From the NCBI RefSeq assembly GCF_035222485.1, contig NC_085922.1, forward strand, positions 3,487,001-3,551,000: a stretch of DNA of 64,000 nucleotides, in the 5' to 3' direction. Numbering within the stretch: the first letter of the stretch is position 1; every line of letters starts with the position of its first letter. Below the pieces are notes generated by a model. The model ran no database searches. It saw only the letters and a list, made by a program, of their open reading frames with translations, and had not been told where the DNA came from. Of this stretch, positions 49,871-62,283 are shown piece after piece. The translations under genes were made by a program, and so were the position numbers. The stretch is from Podospora pseudoanserina. Lineage: Eukaryota; Ascomycota; Sordariomycetes; Sordariales; Podosporaceae.

Positions 49871-51990
49871 ATGTCTATGCCGTCGAGTCCTGCCGGTGGC
49901 GGCACCACCACCACAACACCCCTCCAGCCCATGTCGCATAACCAACAACGCGAGCGCGATCCCGCTCTCTTCTCGCCCACCCAGACTAGAGGTCGCGGCC
50001 TGACCCTCGGAGCTTCCACGGACAATGCGCGCGACAGCTCGGTTCACGAAAAGATCAACCAGTTCAACTCGCTCGCCGTGCAATCAAAACAACTCGAGCG
50101 CAAGACCGCCGATGCCGCCCTCAAGCGCGCCATGCTTGGCCGGGAGGAGGCCGAGAGCGAAATGCGCCGCTACCGTGACGAGTGTAGAATGCTCAGGAGG
50201 TCGGTAGAGGAAGGGAGAGAACGGGAACGAAAAGTGGGCGAGAGACTGGAGACAGTAATGGTATGTTTACGGTCCTTTTCCGATAGCTAATCCGGGCGCC
50301 AAGCAGACAAAGACTAATGCGGGAATAAACAAAACAGGAGAGCTATGGACGCGCAAAGGAGACACACGAACACACCAAAGAACTCTGGGAGAAGGAGATC
50401 CGTCGCGCCCGAAAGGAGACCTTCAAGACCCAGAGTGCCTTTGTCAAGCTTCAGGAAGAGCTCAAGAATTCTCGGAACGCCCACAGGTCGACCGAAGAGG
50501 AGCTTCATCGCGAAAAGCAGCTATGCTCTGAACGGGCACAGGACGCTTTTACCGCCAAATACCAGCTTGTAGCTCTTCAGAACCAACTTGAGCAGGCTCT
50601 CGAAAAGATCAAGACACTTGAGCAGGAACGTGACTCGCTCAAAACGATGGTCGAACAAGAGAAGCAGCTCCGGCTAGTGGCCGAGGAGGGCAAACGCCCC
50701 GCATCCGACGACGAGAGAATTACGCCACGCAAGCGACCACGGACATCCTCCATCAGCTCATCATCGTCCGATGTACCCGACTTTGAGGAGATCACCCGGA
50801 AATGGGAGTGGGAGAAGCAGCGCGCCGACAGGGCAGTGCAGCAAGTGCAGTTCCTCGAGACCGAGTGCCGGTTGAGAGTCTGCGCCGCGGCCAAAGCCTT
50901 TCGTCGAAGCAGTTCAAGCCGAGGGAGCACAAGCACTAGTCGTCGATCCAGCCCCCGACGCAAACGACCCAGTCTCTTGAGAATCGCAGATGCTGCCGAC
51001 GCTGTCATCATTGGAGGCAACGCCGAGCCGTCTCCAGATCTCGCCTCACCAAAGCGTTCCAAGACCGACATGCTCAGGGAGGAGCTGGGCTCTCGGAATG
51101 ACAGGTTCTTTACACCGGTTGAGCAACCTGTACGTTATTCTCGCACGCCGAGCGTTGACCCGCCAGATTTCGCGATGCTTGATAAGGACAGGACATCGCT
51201 ACTGTCGTTGCTCGACGCCCCCCATAGAGAGGAGAGCCCAGCGTTGACGTTAAGCATTCCCACCGTTCCAGCACCCGCCCCAGCCGCAACAGTAAAGCAG
51301 GTTCTTCAGCAAGAGGAACCGGAATCGGATGTCGAGGTTCATAGATCGGTTCCGCATCCTGTGCCAGAGCCTGTTGTTCCCGTCCATCAGGAACCGTCCC
51401 CCCGTTCTGCCGCGCCTTCGACCGACCCTTTGCCATCTGTCAAGACCCTCAGCAACGAGCTACCAGCCCCTGCTCCGCGTCCTCACACCTCGAATTCGTT
51501 TCATCGGTTCCGGGAAGCCGCCGCCAAAGCCGCGCTTACTGTTGTGACAACCACGACAAAGGTGCCACTCAAAGACGAGACCAAGGACCCGAACCTCGCT
51601 TCCAAGATCATGAAGATGCAAAAAGAACAGCAATACCAAACTCCCAACCGAGGGAATACCTCAGCCGGGAGTGAAAACGAGTGGGACAAGCCAAGCTTTG
51701 ACGTGACGAACCCGGCGCTGACGCCGACCATGACGAGGGAGGAGGCTCTAGAGCAGATAAGAGATCGGAGAGTCCGGGCTAGGAGTGCCGGGCGTCCTGG
51801 TGGTGCTGCTGGATCTCAGGGAACCCTGTCGAGGAAGGTGTCGACTGAGACGATGAAGAGTGGCAGCGGGCCAAGGGGGAGGGAGCAGGAGAGGAGGGAT
51901 GTTAGCGTGCAGAGCGCGCCAACTGTGATGAACGGGAATAGGGAGCCCAGTAGGGGGGCGGTTGTGGGGGGGAGAAGGGTAAGGATTTGA
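49871..51990 (+). CDS. Coiled-coil protein of unknown function, 680 aa, 2 exons
   Basis: join(49871..50260, 50338..51990); a phase-0 intron joins GERLETVM to ESYGRAKETH without interrupting the heptads. A short Thr/Pro-rich start is followed by a long coiled coil (about residues 50-275: LERKTADAALKRAMLGREEA, RRSVEEGRERERKVGERLET, RRARKETFKTQSAFVKLQEE). Next come a basic stretch (TPRKRPRTS) that could be a nuclear signal, a second helical patch, Arg/Ser-rich runs (RRSSSSRGSTSTSRRSSPRR), a long Pro/Val-rich disordered region and a C-terminal conserved-looking segment (NPALTPTMTREEALEQIRDR). No catalytic motif is seen. I do not recognise the family. Candidates would be spindle-pole, kinetochore or septum proteins, but that is only by architecture. 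Convergent with another coiled-coil gene. Confidence 0.82.
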
Positions 51991-52834
51991 AGTACGACGA
52001 TAAATGATTGGAAAGTGGCAAGGGAGAGGAGGAGGAGGAGTCAGGATATGACATGATATCCCTTACTGTTTGGCTTTTTTTTTGTCGGCTTCGGATTTGT
52101 ATACACCCCTCTCAGCACACACACACACACACACATACACACAACACCCAGTTTGCGGTTTTTTTCGGTTCAGGTTTTCAGCAGCATCATCATCACATGG
52201 AAAAAGGAAAGGGGGGGGGGTAACACAGGACATTTTTGCATTTCTTCAGGAGTTGCGAGGTTGTCTCCTTTTTTGTCTTCTCCGGGTCTGGATGCCAATG
52301 GATGGAAACTGCAAAATCATCATTACAACTCTGAAACTGGACAAAAACTGGGGAAACTTTTCTTACTTGGCGCTCTGGTGTCTCTTTTTTACTGGACGGA
52401 CGGACGGCTGGCACAAACTTCTATAATACCCCTAACCATTTTGTGTTTTTCCTTTTTTTCTGTTTGGCTCTTGAAACCATTTTCAAGGAACGCATGGGGT
52501 TGGGTGGGAAAGTCTGGCCAAGCGTTTTGCGTTCAGGGGTTGCTGGTTGGTTACTGTCGACGATATCGGGGTGGTGGTGGTGCCGGCTTGACAGGCTTCA
52601 CTGGTTGTTTAATTGACATTTTACATTGTTCTCATCACAAATTGCTTCGAATGCTGTACTCGACGGTTGGTGATGTATCACTACTTATTTCTACTTGTCA
52701 TGAACTGCCATGTAATTAGAATCCGATCATGTCAAAAATCATCAAACTGTCATTGTCATCACCATCATCACCCCAATCCAATCATCGTTTAGGCCAAACA
52801 TCAGTCCATCATTGCGATACTCTCGGTCTACTCC
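51991..52834. other. Convergent 3' flanks of two coiled-coil genes
   Basis: 844 bp, T-rich with a CA microsatellite and a G10 run near 52211. No frame shows protein features, and the sequence behaves as 3' untranslated region. Confidence 0.5.
52116..52142. repeat. CA dinucleotide microsatellite
   Basis: About ten CA units followed by an interrupted CATACACACA; probably polymorphic. Confidence 0.9.
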
Positions 52835-54421
52835 TCAGCTTCCCTTTGGCCCATTTCCAACTTGTGCGGATAAAAAAGACACAGACCGACCCGTGGCATT
52901 TCCATTCTCCCCAAAGGAATGACCAGCAACCGACATGGCCCTCGACTTCCTCCTGCCACCTCTGGCAGCCCTATGCTGGTCCTTGGTAGCAGACAGCTCC
53001 CTCTGCTCCATCATCGCGGCGGTGATCTCTCTGGCACTAACAAAGTACCCCAAAGATAATATCGCCGTGTCGCTCACCTGCTCGGTCGTTACAGCTGGCC
53101 AGACCACAAAAACATCCAGAAAATATGTGGCTTCGACCGGTGAACGAAGAGGAGGAGAAGACGTCCCGCTCGATGCTGCTCCCTTATGGATCCCCTTCAA
53201 AGCAGTCTTGGTGCTGCAATTGGCGTGTGCTTTTGAAGGAGATGTCTCGAGCGAGCATGAAGACTTGGCGCTGAGCGGCAGCCAAAGCTTCTTGTTGTTC
53301 AAATCGTCGTCCTCTGGGTCCGTCTCAAATTCCACTCGTCGTTCAAGCCTCTGGATGTACTCCCACTCCTTGCAAGCCTTGGCACAGTATGTCCTCAACT
53401 CGGAAACAAATGGCTGGCGTTTGGCCTCCAGCACAAGGCTTTCGAAGCAACTTGCGACGGATCTAACCACGGAATCGGTGCATTCGGTGCTGATGGAATC
53501 AGTGATGTTCCTGTACTCGGCAAGTGTCCGGAAGAGTACTGAGCGCAGGTGAGCCTCGACCTCTTCGTTTTCTTCGGCCAGATGGTCGAGGAATCTATTT
53601 AGCTCGGAGGATTTGTGTAGGAGATAGATGGGCTGGAAGATGGCATTGCGCAACTCATATCCAAGAATGGCGAGGAAAGTGGCTATTCGCATGTGTTTGG
53701 CGGTTGCGGAGTTGGAGACGGGGAGAGGGAGGATCCGATCAGTGCGGCTCAGAGCAGGGTGGCTCTTGATCGTGGTCCAGTTGACACCATTCAGGGGCAG
53801 GTCATCACAAAAGTATGTCTCGGCCAGTTTGACGGCAGAGGTGCGGATGGAGTCCATGATACTGCAACTTCACCCTTCAAAGTTAGCAATCATATCATAG
53901 TCAACTTGAACAAGAGTGAGGAGGACATACATGTGCTTGCTATTTTCCGTAATGGGAACCAGCCTGGCTGAAAACGTTGATAATCTCTCAAGCTTGGCTG
54001 TCTCCTCACTCAGCTCCTGCTTCACGGAGTCAATCTGCCGCTGCATCTTCCCCCTTTCGTCGCCCAGCTGCGTCTCATTGTCGGCGAGCTTCTTCTTGGC
54101 CTCGAGGTATTGGCACTCAAGAGTTTGCTTCTGCTTCAAGGCATCCTGGAGCTTTTTGGAAGCATCATCACCTTGCTTCCTAGCCGCGTCTAGACTTGCA
54201 TGGAGTCTCGCAATCTGCCTGAGTGTATGGGTGTTGTCACGTTCGAGATCGCTGTATTCCTTCCGGAGTTTTTTGTTCTCGGCGCCAATGGAGGCAATTT
54301 GCTTGACGACCGGATGGGATGCCAACGTAGTAAACAAATTCTCAATGTCGTCCAAAGAAGGCTGAGTTGTTGAAGCGGTGGTGTTGGAGGAGGAGACAGT
54401 TGCCAGTCTCCCGGTGGACAT
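52835..54421 (-). CDS. Coiled-coil protein of unknown function, 505 aa, 2 exons
   Basis: complement(join(52835..53861, 53931..54421)). The 69-nt intron has a GTATGT donor and a TTGCAG acceptor, and joins ITENSKHI to IMDSIRTSAV. The N-terminal half starts with a Ser/Thr-rich leader and DDIENLFTTLASHPVVKQIA, then a coiled coil (about 40-150: ENKKLRKEYSDLERDNTHTL, EAKKKLADNETQLGDERGKM). The second half is mostly helical and globular (YLLHKSSELNRFLDHLAEEN, LEAKRQPFVSELRTYCAKAC), ending in a Ser/Arg-rich disordered tail. No catalytic or membrane features are seen. I do not recognise it; possibly a fungal-specific structural or trafficking factor. Confidence 0.8.
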
Positions 54422-55380
54422 GCTGGTCAGAGTCAGCTAATATTGTGGGGTTTAATCAGGTGGTTGATTAAGGGGGAAGACACGTTGGAGAGTATGACAC
54501 CATGTGGGACTGAAATTTTGCCTGTTCGAATGTTGGGAAGGAGGCATTATGGCGGACAACCACCTTCTTTTCAACTTGCTCGACAGTTTCATCATCTGCA
54601 TCATTGCTTGTCAAATCTGGCTGATTCTCTCACACCAACATCTTGTGCCACCCATCCCCTCTCGTGGCCAATAATGGCACGATGGGCCTCAGTGCGTTGA
54701 TTGTCCAGCACCTTCCCACATGAAGCTCAGCCTTCCATTTCAAAGTGAAGCTTGTGGCCAGACTCCGAATCTTCATCAGGATTCTCACAGAAAAAACACT
54801 TTGATCATGACATGCGATGAGCCAGTGAGGCGAGCAGGTCATCACCCCCCCCCATGTTGAATGCAAGCCATAAATCAAGTCCGGGCCCGCCACCAATCAA
54901 TGTTCGGTACTGTCTCCGGATAGACAGCCAATTGCCGGTGTCTTTCCGGAGCAAACGGACTGATAGCATTTGATCCATATGCCTCTTTCCATCGGGATGA
55001 TGCCGTGGCATGGAAACTTGAAAGTTTGACAATGGAATTGTGATAGAAGAGCCAATGCTATTTTTATCTGCTGAGATGGCCAGTCATGACGAAATGCCGT
55101 TTTATGTTGAGTCGCAAACCAAGCCTCACTCTGCGGTTCTCCGTGGTCAGGTGGGTTTGATGAGATGGCTTCACGTGTAGGTTCTTTTGGAACAAACGGA
55201 TTCAAGTGACCTTGGCCCTGATCTTGATAGCTGTCAGATTGTGATATCTATGTACCTAGAGCTATCAAACTCAATATGCTGTGCAACCATGCAACCATTA
55301 CTCCGTTTGATAAAGACTACCTGCGGCCCTTATACACGCATATCTCCACACCCAACCTCAACAACTACAACGCAAGGACA
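54422..55380. other. Intergenic region between a coiled-coil gene and tRNA-Gly
   Basis: 959 bp. It holds the promoter of the minus-strand coiled-coil gene. No further gene is supported. Confidence 0.5.
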
Positions 55381-55467
55381 GCGCGATTAGTTCAGTGGTT
55401 AGAATATTCGCTTCCCATCTCGCTCTTGGACAAGCGAGGGACCCGAGTTCGAATCTCGGATCGCGCA
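55381..55467 (+). tRNA. tRNA-Gly(CCC) with a 15-nt intron
   Basis: The acceptor stem GCGCGAT pairs with ATCGCGC, followed by discriminator A. The D arm contains TTAGTTCAGTGGTTAGAATA (A box), and the anticodon stem TTCGC pairs with GCGAG. The loop TTCCCA gives anticodon CCC (55414-55416), and the T arm CCGAG-TTCGAAT-CTCGG provides the B box. Between A37 and position 38 lies a 15-nt insert (55418-55432), the canonical intron site in eukaryotic tRNAs. CCC reads GGG codons. Confidence 0.95.
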
Positions 55468-55486
55468 GCTGATACTGATTCGCTTC

Positions 55487-55491
55487 TTTTT
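55487..55491 (+). terminator. RNA polymerase III terminator of tRNA-Gly
   Basis: A T5 run on the plus strand 20 nt after the discriminator base. Confidence 0.8.
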
Positions 55492-56525
55492 GGTTAGCTT
55501 TGGTGCTAACATGGCAGGCGTGGTCAACTTCTTTTTGGCAGAAGGAGCGGAGGTGAGTCGGGAAGGGGCGGTGGACCCCTCGGCCCGAACTGGGTACAGT
55601 TCAATGGATTCATCTGAGGTTACCTGGTCGAGGACTAACAAAGAGTGGAGGTATGAGAATGATGCTCAACTGGAAACAACGGTTGATGGGCATGTGTTTT
55701 GAAAACGGATTAGGTACTTCAGGGTTGGGACTTGTGTTAGTTAGATACCTACCCAGTTCAAGACTCGCGAGGAGAGGTAAATGTGACTCCACTGCTAACT
55801 CGGTGACAACATTGTAACGGGTCTATTTGTCTTGTTAAATTGTTTAGACCATAGACTTGCTTATGTTGAGCGGTTGGAGTAGTTGTGGTCTCTGAGAAAG
55901 ACACTGATTTCTGCGTGCCCTCTTCATATTCACAAACTTGACGTCCTAAGGCGAAGTAACGACTCGAAAGTCACGCATGTTGAGGTGAAGCAGCATGGCA
56001 TTGCCGTTTAACCCACCAGGCTGAATGAAGCCTTCATCGAACGAATTATATGAGCATCGGTGGAATTAGAAACTTGATGCCACTCGCCATCTCATTGGCT
56101 GTAATACTAATTGCTATCACAGAACAGAGGTCTCCAATCTCGCGGCAGCCGATGCACGTCAGACTTTTCCACAAGCGACACAGCAGCTGTGCCTCCCATC
56201 TGTCTTGCGGAAAAGGAAGCTCCATGGTGATGCGGCCCGAGCTCCTTTTTGTGAAACGTCGCGAGTGCGGAAGAGACGAAGGGCACGAGCCACCCTGCGC
56301 CGCGAGCCACGCATCCGGCAACAGAAGCGAAGCCTCCCGAGCGAGAAAAAAGAGAAACGGGAACGCTTTCGAAGCACACCCCTGTCATAATCCTGCTGAC
56401 ATTTAAGGCTTCAATATTTCCAACTGCTGAGCCTCCTCTGACAAACTGATGTAACCAGCCTGTTATTTTATCATGGTGCTGAGAAGGCGCCTTTACTGTG
56501 TCTCTTTTTCTTTTCTTTCGAATGC

Positions 56526-56561
56526 AATGAATGAATGAATGAATGGATGGATGAATGAATG
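56526..56561. repeat. GAAT/GGAT tetranucleotide microsatellite
   Basis: About nine tetranucleotide units in the leader/promoter of the BTB gene. Confidence 0.9.
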
Positions 56562-56649
56562 CGCCGCCAATCGATGAACTCCGCCGTGTTACCATCGTCT
56601 GTTTATCCCGAAACCACTGAGAGCTAGGAACCGGATCTCACTCGGCTCC

Positions 56650-58335
56650 ATGGCCAGACCGGCCGGCGACCAGCTGAACGCTCACGCAGCACCAGCAACA
56701 AATGGCCATATGGGCATCTCGCAGCCATCCTCCTCTCAACCACTTTCCACCACCCAGCTTATCAGCCACATTCCCAAAATCCTCCCTCACGAGCGCGTCT
56801 TCCCCATACAGATAGGGTCTGAGCTCTTCAAACTATCCGGCGCATCGCTATCATCCGATGGTATGTATATCATCTGAGCGGGTGGAGGGAGTGAGCACAA
56901 ATTGACTGACATGAACAGCGCCGTCGTACTTTTCCCAATACTTTCTGTGTCAGCTAAAACAGGCCGAAGAAAATGGAGAAGACATTTCCAACGCCATCCG
57001 GACCTTGTCCATCGATCGTGACCCAGACACTTTTAAAGACATTGCTCTACACCTTCAGGGTTATCATGTGAAACCGCGAGATGCAACGCACTTTGTGCGA
57101 TTGTTTGCCGATGCACAGTTTTACAGACGTGAGACAACGCTGCTGTTGCTACTTGCTGCAAGGCCGAAGACATGTTGGGCTAACGCTGTGTCTTGCTAGT
57201 CCCCAAGTTGATGTCCCAGTTGTACGAGGAGAGCATCTTTACTACTATTGGAGAGCGCCAGTTTGAAATACCACGAGAGCTATTCAATGACCCAGGGAAC
57301 TCACCCAACTTTTTCTCGCTGGGCTTTGCTGTCTTCTTTTCCTCACCAGACGAGCTATTTCCTGGCTTGGACAGAGAGGGGCTTCTTCGGCCACCATCGA
57401 TTGTGCCCCCTGCGATCCCAACACGTAACGGGGATATTTTTGCCGAGCTACTCAACCTTCTCCGAGGATATCCGGTCAATATTCGCGATGAAGGCCATCG
57501 CGCAGAGCTACTCCGAGATTGCCGGTATTTCAACTTCAAAGGACTCGAGCAGCGTCTGATCCCGCATCAGATATCCTACAACCTGTCACGTAGACGACAC
57601 GAAATTGTTCTTCGGCTCAGGGACATACTCAAAAGCGGTATCACGGTAGCTTCCGAGCCCACCGCACTCGATCCAGCCGCCGGATGGGTCAACTACGCCC
57701 GCCCGTTCGTCGACGAGAAATCTTACGAGCTAGTGCTCGAGATTGGCGATGAGAGCACCAGGCTACAGTTTGGACCGAATGGATCGACCCGAGCCGAGTT
57801 CTTTGGGGAAGTTAAGACTCGCGTGGCGAAACTTTTCGAGGTCATCTCTACCAAGCTCAACTTACCGCCCACAACACAGCCCCTCGGGTTGCTAATGGCA
57901 CAAGGGGGTGCGAGCAGCCAACCAGCTACGCCAGGGAATACACCGCTTAGCGAGGATTTGGTAAGGGTTGTGATGGATCCCGAGGCAAGCGTCACGCTGG
58001 ACGGAAGAGCCTGGAGCTTGGAAGAGGCGGGGAATAGCTCGGTGCCGTCATCGGCTGGGGGACTGGGTGGTGTGAGTGGCGGTGGTGAACAGAACTCGCC
58101 CTCGGCGTTACTGCTCTCTGTTCCAGCCCCACAGCCGTTTTCGAGGAAGAGGAGGAGGGTGGATATGAATGGCGGACTGGAGGAATGGATTGTGCGGACT
58201 GGGCAGTGGCGGCTGAGGATTCAAGGGGTCAAGAATGGGAAGGCGGCGGTAGAGTGTTGTTTGGTGGCGGTCAAGCTGGATGCTATGAGCTCGGAGCATG
58301 CTAGGAATCTGCAGAGGTCCTTTTTGGGAGGGTGA
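56650..58335 (+). CDS. Tandem BTB/POZ (KCTD/T1-like) domain protein, 3 exons
   Basis: join(56650..56860, 56919..57128, 57200..58335), 518 aa. The first BTB-T1-like unit spans exons 1-2: FPIQIGSELFKLSGASLSSD, APSYFSQYFLCQLKQAEENG, then LSIDRDPDTFKDIALHLQGY and FVRLFADAQFYR. A second, similar unit follows in exon 3: SIFTTIGERQFEIPRELFND, SPNFFSLGFAVFF, DIFAELLNLLRGYPVN and LLRDCRYFNFKGLEQRLIPH. Two consecutive T1-type BTB domains are known in fungal homologues and may give self-assembly or cullin-3 adaptor function; neither is proven here. The C-terminal 200 residues hold another folded part (YELVLEIGDESTRLQFGPNG) and a Ser/Gly-rich stretch. All three exons join in phase, with TAG/CAG acceptors. 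Confidence 0.88.
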
Positions 58336-59250
58336 CTTTGGATATGCTGGAAATGATACCTTGAGTTGTTGGATATGAGGGTGTTTGTATGTCGTTGTCA
58401 TGTTGGAATTCATGGCATGGGATTATTGTGTTTATCCTATTACAAACTCTCTGTTTCTTTATTAATCAGCAAGCATTATTACTTTATGACAACAGGCTGT
58501 GACAGTTCAGTGCGGCAACGAATGGATGAGTGTTGCACTGGCACTGACTGGTGATTCCATGTTCCAGTGGGTCTCTTGGCCATCAGATGTTGCTGGCAAA
58601 GATATGGATCCCTCCCAAATTGAGATTGGCCTATCAATCTGGACCATGTCACCGTCAGGAGGCCCGCTCTTTCACTGTCCAGCCATCTCTTCCATGTCCC
58701 TTGGGGTGAGGCTTGCTGTGATGTATGCTGTATAGGACATATATGTATGTAGGTCGGGTGTCTGTAAGGTACAGACATAAACTGGTTGGGTATCTGTAGG
58801 GAGTGAAGCAAGTCGGGGCTCAGACGGCGAGACTGCCGGCATCCCGGACCCAGCCAGCCGGGCAGCAGACCGGGCTGGGATTGGACAGACACGACGCTCG
58901 GGCCAAGGAGTGATCACAACCAGCGGTGTTTTGGGGGGTGCTTTCTGCGGTGTGCTCAGTGCACGGCAGTGACTGGCTGATAAAGCACGGGCAAGGAGAG
59001 GAAGCGCGCTTGCCTGCTTCGGGGAACGCTTCTGTCAACAATCAAATTTCCCCACCACTGTCACCCAAGTTCGACCTTCAGGCTTCCGAAGAACGACCAA
59101 CCTTCAAATTTCCACTTCTCCAGCCAAACCCGCCTGTTGTTATTGTTGTCTTGTGACCCAGCTGCTGTCTTTGGTTTTGCTGACAGGCTATATTCATATT
59201 GCACCTCTCTCTTTTTTTGCAGCAAAGAGTACTTCTGCTACCAAGTCAAG
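58336..59250. promoter_or_regulatory. Intergenic region upstream of alpha-tubulin
   Basis: 915 bp with the BTB gene 3' flank and the tubulin leader. A TATATGTATGTAGG block lies near 58740. No additional gene is supported. Confidence 0.5.
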
Positions 59251-61217
59251 ATGCGTGAGATTATCAGCTTGAACGGTATGTTTTTTTTGCCCCGACCTGA
59301 AGCTCCTTTTTTTTTCTCGGCGTGGCGCGCGTCTTTGGCCTCACCGCATCGGTTGGGGGCACCTCGATATCGGCACATACCACCGACTTAACACCACCCT
59401 TTTGGACGACTTTTGTGTTGATACTGACTTTCTCTGTCTATAGTCGGCCAGGCCGGTTGCCAGATCGCCAACTCCTGCTGGGAGGTATGTACAGCATCAC
59501 CCCTCTCTCGACTCGTCCTCCTCCCCGGTTGCCCGCATCGTCATCAGAGCTGCCTCGCCTCGTGACAACACACCAGGCGACATCATGGCTTTCGATCTGC
59601 TCTGCTCGGCACCGATGAACACTACATTCGATATGCTTGATGGAATAGGGACTTTACTGACCTTACATGTTTAGCTGTACTGCCTTGAGCACGGCATCCA
59701 GGTATGCTCTCGTCCCCGATTTTTAGCGGTCGGAATATTGTGATACTGACCCGTTCACATCATTAGCCCGATGGATACCTCACTGAGGAGCGCAAGGCTG
59801 CTGACCCCGACCATGGCTTCAGCACTTTCTTCTCTGAGACTGGTGCGTACTTGGGACCTTTGATGATGTGTACCCTCATATCTTTTGGCCCAGCTGACGG
59901 ATGTATGCCCAAGCAGGAAATGGCAAATATGTTCCCCGGACAATCTACTGCGATCTCGAGCCCAACGTCGTCGATGAGGTCCGCACTGGTGCCTACCGTG
60001 GCCTCTTCCACCCCGAGCACATGATTACCGGAAAGGAGGACGCTTCCAACAACTATGCCCGCGGTCACTACACTGTCGGCAAGGAGCTTATTGATCAGGT
60101 GCTCGACAAGGTCCGCCGCGTGGCCGATAACTGCAGTGGTCTTCAGGGTTTCCTCGTTTTCCACTCCTTCGGTGGTGGTACCGGCTCCGGTTTCGGTGCT
60201 CTGTTGATGGAGCGCCTCTCGGTTGACTATGGCAAGAAGTCAAAGCTCGAGTTCTGCGTCTATCCCGCCCCCCAGACCGCTACCTCTGTTGTTGAGCCTT
60301 ACAACTCTATTCTCACCACCCACACTACCCTTGAGCACGCCGACTGCTCCTTCATGGTCGACAACGAGGCCATCTACGATATCTGCCGTCGCAACCTTGG
60401 CCTCGAGCGCCCCAACTATGAGAACCTGAACCGTCTCATTGCTCAGGGTATGTTTTTCCAGAGCACCAGACGTATTCTTTTTGAAACCTGCTGACATATC
60501 TTCCAGTCGTTTCTTCCATTACTGCCTCGCTCCGTTTCGATGGCTCCCTGAACGTCGATCTCAACGAGTTCCAGACCAACTTGGTCCCCTACCCCCGCAT
60601 CCACTTCCCTCTGGTTGCTTATGCCCCCGTCATCTCGGCCGCCAAGGCTGCCCACGAGGCCAACAGCGTCCAGGAGATGACCATGTCTTGCTTCGAGCCC
60701 AACAACCAGATGGTCAAGTGTGACCCCCGCAATGGCAAGTACATGGCTACCTGCTTGTTGTACCGCGGTGACGTCGTCCCCAACGACGCCCACGCTGCCG
60801 TTGCCACCCTCAAGACCAAGCGCACCATCCAGTTCGTCGATTGGTGCCCTACCGGTTTCAAGCTTGGTATCTGCTACCAGCCCCCCCACCAGGTGCCCAA
60901 CGGCGATCTGGCCAAGGTTAACCGTGCTGTGTATGTATACCCTGGCTGTTACGTATTCTATTTTGTTACAACTTGCTAACTATGTCTCTAGCTGCATGCT
61001 TTCCAACACCACCGCCATTGCCGAGGCCTGGTCCGCTCTCTCTCACAAGTTCGATCTCATGTACTCGAAGCGCGCCTTCGTCCACTGGTATGTTGGTGAG
61101 GGTATGGAGGAGGGTGAGTTCTCGGAGGCTCGTGAGGATCTTGCTGCTCTTGAGCGCGATTACGAGGAGGTTGCTGCCGATTCGATGGAGGGTGAGGATG
61201 TCGAGGCCGAGTACTAA
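59251..61217 (+). CDS. tub1: Alpha-tubulin, 7 exons
   Basis: join(59251..59275, 59444..59484, 59675..59701, 59767..59842, 59917..60447, 60507..60930, 60992..61217), 449 aa. The N-terminus [20 protein letters not shown] and the C-terminus (GEDVEAEY, with the detyrosinatable Tyr) mark alpha rather than beta tubulin. The GTP-binding signature GGGTGSG lies in [12 protein letters not shown], and alpha-specific blocks include [35 protein letters not shown] and [20 protein letters not shown] (with the catalytic Glu of the alpha T7/H8 region nearby). Four short 5' exons (25, 41, 27 and 76 nt) are followed by long 3' exons, the usual fungal tubulin layout. It pairs with beta-tubulin in microtubules. 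Phases close at all six introns. Confidence 0.98.
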
Positions 61218-62283
61218 GTGCGGAAGCACGGAAGCTACGTGTGTGGATACTCCGTGGTGGCAAAGTTTGGTATGTTGATTGTGGGCGAATCGCCTTGGAC
61301 GAAGGGTTGTTGTTGTTGCACCGAGTCCTTTTAGTCATCCCCTTTAGGCCTGCGATATCCCGTTGGCGAAAAGAGGCTCTCTGCGTTTTCATGGGTATAC
61401 TTCCTTGGCAAGCGCGGACCCAGTGAATTTTATTTTGTTAGACGGCAAGTGAATAGTGAATTTTAATGGAGAACAGCAGAATACCTGGAGGGATATTATA
61501 ATGTTGTCTTGTTTTGTTTTGTTTTGTTTGGGGAGTGGGACAGACTGTGTACATAGGAGAGATCCCCCGGAGTACAGTATTTGTTGTCACACCTTAATGG
61601 TACTTTCCAAGTGATGCTCAATTATCGCGCATGTCTGCTTTCTGAGACCTGTACTAGCGAGGAGACGGGGTTATGTCTGCAACTGTCTGCAACAAGCTGC
61701 CATCTGCACCGTTGCTGCAGTTGCCGTTGGCTGTTGAGCTTGGGGGTTTACTGCAGCTCTGGCAGGACGACTTGGTTGGACCCTTGGGACCCAATCAAGG
61801 GTTGGGTTGCTGCCAAGGCGCTGTGACAGATCGAGGCATCCCCACTCTGCGGACTTTCCCGCCAGCTGTTTGGCTTCCAGGTTCCTCTCTGCTGCCCAAG
61901 GGAGCTTGGGGGAGTCGCAATCCCAGCCTCACGAACGTTGCCAGACCAGACCAGACTGGACGGTTGATTTTCCCCCACTCGACCACTCAACCAGACTCGA
62001 CCTCGCAAACTACGAATGCGCATATGCCATAGTCCACTGCTATGCCCGCATGATTCTTGTTCTTTTGTTTTCTGATTCTTACTGAGCGTCTCTTTCGTCC
62101 ATTTCCCTCTTTTAATACACGCATTTCCTTTTCCCTCGCACGAAACCGCGATTGCCAGCGAGCGACCCGACCAGGCACGAGAAACAGACATCAGCCACCA
62201 CCACCACCACCACCGAAGAAGGACGACTGAGCAAAAAAACATTTGGTCTCTTTTCGCAACACACGGCACATCTGGTTCTCACC
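61218..62283. other. Intergenic region between alpha-tubulin and Ede1
   Basis: 1.07 kb with the tubulin 3' region (including a TTTTG repeat) and the Ede1 leader, which has a CAC-rich stretch near 62196-62214. No gene is supported. Confidence 0.5.
61511..61530. repeat. TTTTG repeat in the tubulin 3' region
   Basis: Four tandem GTTTT-type units. Confidence 0.85.

Larger units (their letters stand above)
55468..56649. other. Intergenic region, 1.18 kb, tRNA to BTB gene
   Basis: Opposed frames of up to 162 codons around 56050-56600 overlap one another and show no protein features. A GAAT repeat sits 90 bp upstream of the next start. Confidence 0.5.
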
